A DNA stretch of 64,000 nucleotides from an uncultured Clostridia bacterium. Its GTDB lineage: Bacteria > Bacillota > Clostridia > Oscillospirales > CAG-272. The position numbers were made by a program, and so were the translations under genes. The DNA lies in the NCBI GenBank assembly GCA_947627815.1, contig CANQXN010000001.1, forward strand, positions 11,255 to 75,254, given 5' to 3'. Each line of letters begins with the position of its first letter. Within the stretch, counting starts at the first letter, position 1. Under the pieces are notes generated by a model. That model searched no databases and was not told where the DNA came from. It was given only the letters and a program-made list of their open reading frames with translations. Shown here one piece after another: positions 59,813-64,000 of this stretch.

Positions 59813-60859
59813 TTGGATACCGCTGTTCTTATCCCCGCCTACCACCCCGATGAAAACCTATTGAAGATGCTGGAATCGCTAAAGCAAAGCGGCCGGGATT
59901 TTTTGCCGGTCATCATCGACGACGGCTCCGGCGAGTCGTTCGATCCCATCTTTCGAAAAGCCGAAGCATTCGGTCCGATTTTGCGGCATGAAAGCAATCA
60001 GGGCAAGGGTGCCGCGCTGAAAACCGGCATTGCTTTTGTCAAAGAGTCGATGCCGGATATTCGCTATATCATCACAGCCGATGCCGACGGACAGCACCTG
60101 ACCGCCGATATCTGCCGTTTGGCCGACGCTCTGCGGGAAAAGGACGGCTTTGTGATCGGCGCGCGCAAATTTGAAGGCAAAGTGCCGCTTCGCTCCCGCT
60201 TCGGAAACAGCGTTACCAAATTGGTTTTTCTTGTGGCCGCCGGCAAAAAATGCAGCGATACCCAAACCGGGTTGCGGGGCTTTTCGTCCGATCTTTTCGA
60301 TTTTATGTTAAAGGTTCGGGGCAATCGATATGAATATGAGATGAATGTGCTGATGCAATGCGCGCAAGGCGGCGTTCCCATCCGCGAAATCCCGATCCGC
60401 ACCGTCTATGAAGGAGGCAAAAACCAAAGCTCGCATTTTCGCCCGATTAAGGATTCGTTCCGCATTTACAGAACGATTTTTGCGGCTTCCTCGCTGATCC
60501 GATACGGACTTACCGCCGTTGCCTGCTTTCTTCTTGACCTTGGCGGCATTTTCTTCTTTTCGCGTTTTGTCACCGATAAAAAATGGCTCTATACCCTCTT
60601 GGCGCGCTGTGTCAGCTCTCCTGTGAACTATCTTTGCAACCGCCTTTTTGTGTTTCATTCCAACGCCGATAAGCTGAAATCACTCATCAGCTATTTTGCG
60701 TTGGCCGGCGCCGTCATTTTGGCGAAAATGGGGCTGATGGAACTCTTAGTGGATCCTCTCGGGAAATTCTGGGCGGATATTCTGATAGAAACCGTGCTCT
60801 TTATTACCAATTTCATCATCCAGAAACTGTTTATTTTCCGCAAAAAGAAAAAAATGTGA
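59813..60859 (+). CDS. Glycosyltransferase family 2 fused to GtrA membrane domain
   Basis: 348 residues from a TTG with AGAGGA ahead. The first 225 residues are a DPM1-type GT2 (VLIPAYHPDENL, IIDDGSGESF, NQGKGAALKTG, ITADADGQH), which usually loads a sugar on a polyprenyl phosphate. The rest is a GtrA domain with four membrane helices (from TVACFLLDLGG-like TAVACFLLDLGGIFFFSRF to FITNFIIQKLFIFRKKKK), implicated in flipping the lipid-linked sugar. So one protein may make and translocate the product. Role probably in envelope glycan decoration. Confidence 0.9.
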   Translation: MDTAVLIPAYHPDENLLKMLESLKQSGRDFLPVIIDDGSGESFDPIFRKAEAFGPILRHESNQGKGAALKTGIAFVKESMPDIRYIITADADGQHLTADICRLADALREKDGFVIGARKFEGKVPLRSRFGNSVTKLVFLVAAGKKCSDTQTGLRGFSSDLFDFMLKVRGNRYEYEMNVLMQCAQGGVPIREIPIRTVYEGGKNQSSHFRPIKDSFRIYRTIFAASSLIRYGLTAVACFLLDLGGIFFFSRFVTDKKWLYTLLARCVSSPVNYLCNRLFVFHSNADKLKSLISYFALAGAVILAKMGLMELLVDPLGKFWADILIETVLFITNFIIQKLFIFRKKKKM

Positions 60860-60868
60860 TCGCCGGTT

Positions 60869-61873
60869 TCACGCTTTCTTTCCCGCCGTGCCGTCATAAG
60901 GGCTTCCGGTAAAGGCTTCAAAATGTTCGATAAACCAGGCTATCGTATCGTGCATGGTAGTTTCAATCGGCAGGGGCGAATAGCCGAAAGCCTCTTGCGC
61001 CGCGCGGGAAGAATAGTCATGAGGATCGGTGAGAGCTTTCAGGGTGATTTTGCTCAAGACTTTGACAAAAGGCGCGGCAAGCCTTGCCGCAAAACGCGGA
61101 ATCGTGAGAATCGCGCGCTTTTTTCCTATCTCTTTGTTGATAAAGCCATAGAGATCACGCACGCTGACAGAATGGCCGCTGAGAATGTAGCTTCCCTGTT
61201 CTTGCCTTTGGCAAAGCAGATAGATGGCGGCCGCGACATCCCTGACATCCACAAAATTATAGCCGCCGCGAATCGCCCATTCCGCGCCGCCCGCCAGCAC
61301 TTTGAGAATCACCCGCCCCACCGCGGAGGGTTTGTAGTCGTTGATTCCGATCACGGCCGAAGGCATCGCCATCGCGCAAGGAAAATCGGGATGGCGGCGC
61401 ATACAGTCGGCGACATAATTCATGGCCATGGCCTTGGTTTTGCCGTAAGGGTCTTCGATCGCTTCGGGATAAAATTCCTTCGGCTCTGCGATTTTCACCA
61501 TGCCGGGGCGTTTGGCGATACCGTCTACGCTCCCCACATAAAGAAACCGTCTGACACCGACTGCCAAAGAGCAGTCGGTGATCTTTTTTGTCAGCCGGTA
61601 ATTGATTTCAAGACTTTCTTCCCGCTTTTTGCCGGAGAGATCGATAAGGGCGGCGAGATGCACCACGATATCGTCCGGCTGAATCTGTCGGGCCAAAAAG
61701 GCAGAATCGCAGAGATCACCAACTACTTGACGACACACAGTACCTGCTAATTCTCTGGTGACCTCGCGTCTTGTGAGGCAGACGATGTCGGCCTGTGGTT
61801 CTATTTCATTGATAAGCCGGATGAAATTATTTCCGATATGGCCGGAGGCTCCGGTAACGACATAGCGCGCCAT
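60869..61873 (-). CDS. NAD-dependent epimerase/dehydratase (extended SDR)
   Basis: 334 residues. Rossmann start YVVTGASGHIGNNFIRL and the YxxxK catalytic pair in DPYGKTKAMAMNY. NFVDVRDVAAAIYLL and GSYILSGHSVSVRDL are typical of dihydroflavonol-reductase-like or 3-beta-HSD-like extended SDRs. Substrate unknown. GAAGGAAG ahead. It follows the isomerase gene by 26 bases and is convergent with the GT2 gene. Confidence 0.85.
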   Translation of the reverse strand: MARYVVTGASGHIGNNFIRLINEIEPQADIVCLTRREVTRELAGTVCRQVVGDLCDSAFLARQIQPDDIVVHLAALIDLSGKKREESLEINYRLTKKITDCSLAVGVRRFLYVGSVDGIAKRPGMVKIAEPKEFYPEAIEDPYGKTKAMAMNYVADCMRRHPDFPCAMAMPSAVIGINDYKPSAVGRVILKVLAGGAEWAIRGGYNFVDVRDVAAAIYLLCQRQEQGSYILSGHSVSVRDLYGFINKEIGKKRAILTIPRFAARLAAPFVKVLSKITLKALTDPHDYSSRAAQEAFGYSPLPIETTMHDTIAWFIEHFEAFTGSPYDGTAGKKA

Positions 61874-61899
61874 AACATCTTCCTTCTTTTTCGGAAAAA

Positions 61900-63621
61900 T
61901 CAGCCGCGAACAAACGCCTTGAGAATGGTGACTTCCTCTTCCAGCGGGCGAATCGTAAATTCCCCTACCGAGGCGGGAATGATAAAGGTTTCGGCATAAT
62001 GGACTTCATAGGGGGCAAAGGCGCCCGATGGGCTTTCGATCATGGCGCCGCGTCCCTCTACCACATTGGCTTGCACCACGCCGCCGTCGGTGTGCATCGT
62101 GACAGGCGCTCGCAGCGTACAGCGGCGGGTTTCGATAAATTCCCGTTCGTGCAGGCCGGTGTGTTCTTCTTTGTAGGTGTCGGTTTCGGCAAGCGTTTCA
62201 AAGCGATTGACGAGATTGTTTTTCACCCAGGCTGTGTCTCTGTCCCACTGGATGACATGGCGGCCGTGACCGATGTGTACCGGCCTTGGCAGACCGTCCA
62301 GCCCCAAACGCGACCAGTCCCAGAGCTTAAAGGTAAAGATATAAGGCGTCGCGCTGATCTCAAGCACCATGGTGTTGGCGCCCGAACAGTGGATCGTACC
62401 GCCGGGAATTAGGAAATGATCGTGCTTTTTCACCGGCCAGCGGTTGACATAGCGGTCGGCGGGAAAAACGATTTCCCCTTTTTGGGCGCGTTCCAAATCG
62501 GCCAGCATGGCATCTTTGTCAATGCCCTCTTTCAGGCCGAGATAGACAAAAGTATTGTCCGCGCAGTCGAGAATATAATAGCTTTCATCCTGCGTATAGT
62601 GCATTCCGAAGGTGTTCTGAATGTATTCGGTGAGCGGATGCACCTGCAAGGAAAGGTTCTGACCGCCCATGGTATCAAGAAAGTCAAAGCGAATGGGATA
62701 TTCATCGCCGAATCTCGCGTGTACTTTTTCGCCGAGCAGCTCGTGCGGATGGCGAAAGACCACATCGACAGACGGCACTTCGACCCGCACGGCGCCGAAG
62801 TTCATATAAATGCTGTTTTCTTCCGGCACGCCGTCAAACGCCCAGGCATAATTGGGGCTTTCGCGGTCAAGATCGCACACTTCCTTCATCCATTGCCCGC
62901 CCCAGACTTCGGGGGCGAAATAAGGGACCAGCCGGAAGGGACGGCGGGCAAAAAGCCCAAGCCCCGCCCGAAAGCCTTCGCCGCTTACGAGCTTTGGATT
63001 TCCCTTCTGATTGGTATCGAGAAGAAAATCGATGCGGTCAAACAGCGTGCGCTTGTGTCTATCCGCCATACGCCACTCGACAAAATAGCCCTGTTTGAAT
63101 TTAGCAAGCTGCGGGGCGCTCCCGTTATCGCTGTTCCAGTTGCCGGCGCCTTTGCGGAAGCGGCATTGAATTTCCCAGCGAGCTAAGTCGAGATAGACGA
63201 GAAGATCGCCCGGAAGAATCAGCGAGGCGCCCACGCCGATGAGGCAGACAAGACCGCGCGAGGTTTCGACGCGATGCCGGATGGCATCGGCTTTTTCTTT
63301 TACCAGAAGATCGTCAAGCCTCATGGTGTTCATAACGCCGAACACCCGATCGTCGGTGAGAAAAGGCGCGATCTTGTCGGCATAGGCTTTTTTATCCAGC
63401 ATCGCTTCATCGGTAAAAATCCAGGTGGCGTCAAGCGTTGCAAGACCCGCGCACACTTCCTCCTGATCCACTTCGGGATAGCAGTCAAACACCACCACAC
63501 GCGCTTTGGCGTCGGAAATGGCCTTTTTCAGTCTTGCCGCCACGGCTTTGTATCCTTCCCATGCCTCGTAACCGGGGACAGAAAGCGCCGGATATTTGTC
63601 ATAATTGTGATAACCGATCAT
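61900..63621 (-). CDS. Class I mannose-6-phosphate isomerase, long form
   Basis: 573 residues, nearly twice the compact form. The N-terminal ~210 residues resemble a degenerate nucleoside/uridine kinase-like domain (VVVFDCYPEVDQEEV) seen on long Firmicute isomerases; no Walker A is visible. The cupin isomerase half has LSLQVHPLTEYI and IPGGTIHCSGAN with the zinc residues, HYTQDESYYIL, and a C-terminal jelly roll. It interconverts mannose-6-P and fructose-6-P. AAAAGGAA ahead. It follows the ROK kinase gene. Confidence 0.87.
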   Translation of the reverse strand: MIGYHNYDKYPALSVPGYEAWEGYKAVAARLKKAISDAKARVVVFDCYPEVDQEEVCAGLATLDATWIFTDEAMLDKKAYADKIAPFLTDDRVFGVMNTMRLDDLLVKEKADAIRHRVETSRGLVCLIGVGASLILPGDLLVYLDLARWEIQCRFRKGAGNWNSDNGSAPQLAKFKQGYFVEWRMADRHKRTLFDRIDFLLDTNQKGNPKLVSGEGFRAGLGLFARRPFRLVPYFAPEVWGGQWMKEVCDLDRESPNYAWAFDGVPEENSIYMNFGAVRVEVPSVDVVFRHPHELLGEKVHARFGDEYPIRFDFLDTMGGQNLSLQVHPLTEYIQNTFGMHYTQDESYYILDCADNTFVYLGLKEGIDKDAMLADLERAQKGEIVFPADRYVNRWPVKKHDHFLIPGGTIHCSGANTMVLEISATPYIFTFKLWDWSRLGLDGLPRPVHIGHGRHVIQWDRDTAWVKNNLVNRFETLAETDTYKEEHTGLHEREFIETRRCTLRAPVTMHTDGGVVQANVVEGRGAMIESPSGAFAPYEVHYAETFIIPASVGEFTIRPLEEEVTILKAFVRG

Positions 63622-63651
63622 CTTTTTTTCCTTTTCAAAAACAAAGAGATT

Positions 63652-64000
63652 TTAAAGCAGGCTGGCGCCTAAAATGCCGGCTTCATTGCCGCAGGCGGCC
63701 GCCACCACAGGAAAAGGCGCGTAAGCAAAACCGAAAACCTCCTTGCGCACAATGTCATTGACGCGGGGCAAAAAAGCGGGCGCCGAAGCGGCCACGCCGC
63801 CGCCGATGACAAAACAGTCAGGGCGCAGAATATTGCCAAGACTTGCCACGGCAGAGCCTAAACGCTGAGCAAAGGTATCGACACAGGCAAGCGCTTTGGG
63901 ATGCCCTCCCCGCGCCGCGTCAAACAAGGCTTTCGCGTCGGCGTTTTGCCCGAGAAAGGATTTTGCCTCTCGGGCAAGCGCCGTGGCGGAACAATAGACC
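63652..64000 (-). CDS. ROK family sugar kinase, C-terminal part, cut by window edge
   Basis: The frame is open to the right edge and starts within VYCSATALAREAKSF. LGSAVASLGNILRPDCFVIGGGVA and the C-terminal AAACGNEAGILGASLL are the ROK end signatures (glucokinase, fructokinase or N-acetylmannosamine kinase). The N-terminus and the ATP and zinc sites lie beyond the window, so the substrate cannot be judged. First of the kinase-isomerase-SDR unit in the part we can see. Confidence 0.9.
   Translation of the reverse strand, partial: VYCSATALAREAKSFLGQNADAKALFDAARGGHPKALACVDTFAQRLGSAVASLGNILRPDCFVIGGGVAASAPAFLPRVNDIVRKEVFGFAYAPFPVVAAACGNEAGILGASLL

Noticed and set aside
1..64000. CRISPR arrays, insertion sequences, prophage or tRNA genes
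   Set aside because: I looked for regularly spaced repeats, transposase motifs, terminal inverted repeats and cloverleafs and saw none.

Overview
The window looks like chromosomal DNA of a spore-forming anaerobic member of the Bacillota (class Clostridia). I infer this from the clostridial gene order nusB-xseA-xseB-ispA-tlyA-nadK-argR-recN, LL-diaminopimelate aminotransferase (DapL) lysine synthesis, a long Gram-positive SRP RNA with an Alu domain, a CotF-type coat protein, a LysM plus GH18 spore-cortex hydrolase, and many consensus sigma-A promoters (TTGACA-17-TATAAT). I cannot fix genus or species. The DNA is almost all genes. I see no tRNA or rRNA genes, insertion sequences, prophage or CRISPR array.

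Layout. 1-5330 (+): a lysine riboswitch (cut by the left edge) ahead of dapA-dapB-dapF-dapL-lysA; dapB is frameshifted. 5350-8810 (+): a membrane-anchored SPFH protein, a D-2-hydroxyacid dehydrogenase and a P-loop/CYTH fusion. 8816-13890 (-): CotF-like protein, a lipoprotein built from a duplicated domain, a large orphan protein of 896 residues and a Cys-rich membrane peptide. 14016-17366 (-): M18 aminopeptidase, lytic transglycosylase, coaE and tspO. 17416-35403 (-): a long co-oriented housekeeping block reading nusB, tsaD-like, xseA, xseB, ispA, tlyA, nadK, argR, recN, tyrS, murB, rapZ, whiA, dnaE, pbp1A. 35509-39050: trmB and several small membrane or envelope genes. 39050-43510 (-): SRP RNA, a VanY-type carboxypeptidase, dnaX, ybaB, recR and a DUF4358 lipoprotein. 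43610-47051 (-): DUF1858, trmK, nif3, prfB and a small membrane protein. 47023-52490: HIT protein, two cyclophilins, a VTC/DUF4956 polyphosphate pair, mscS and a catalytically dead VanY paralogue. 52569-55891 (-): a Crp/Fnr regulator coupled to a complete ABC importer. 55944-64000: SleL-like hydrolase, metY-metA, and a sugar/envelope group (GT2-GtrA fusion, SDR epimerase, mannose-6-phosphate isomerase, ROK kinase cut by the right edge).

How the genes work together. The first operon makes meso-DAP and lysine for peptidoglycan and protein, and is shut off by lysine through a terminator/antiterminator switch whose two alternative helices can both be read. metY and metA form a matched acetyl-homoserine pair. 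murB, pbp1A, the transglycosylase and the VanY enzyme act on the cell wall. whiA and rapZ are the usual neighbours.

Most worth a second look: (1) dapB carries a frameshift that is explained exactly by loss of one copy of an 11-bp tandem repeat; (2) a VanY-like lipoprotein has lost every zinc ligand while keeping the unusual C-terminal tail of its active paralogue 9 kb away; (3) a 17-bp perfect inverted repeat encloses the ribosome-binding site and start codon of pbp1A and is followed by a T-run inside the gene; (4) two other genes have their Shine-Dalgarno locked in a perfect hairpin; (5) the SRP RNA gene and its promoter; (6) the 896-residue orphan protein with a strong promoter and a palindrome at its transcription start; (7) a hairpin plus T-run in the leader of the polyphosphate operon.
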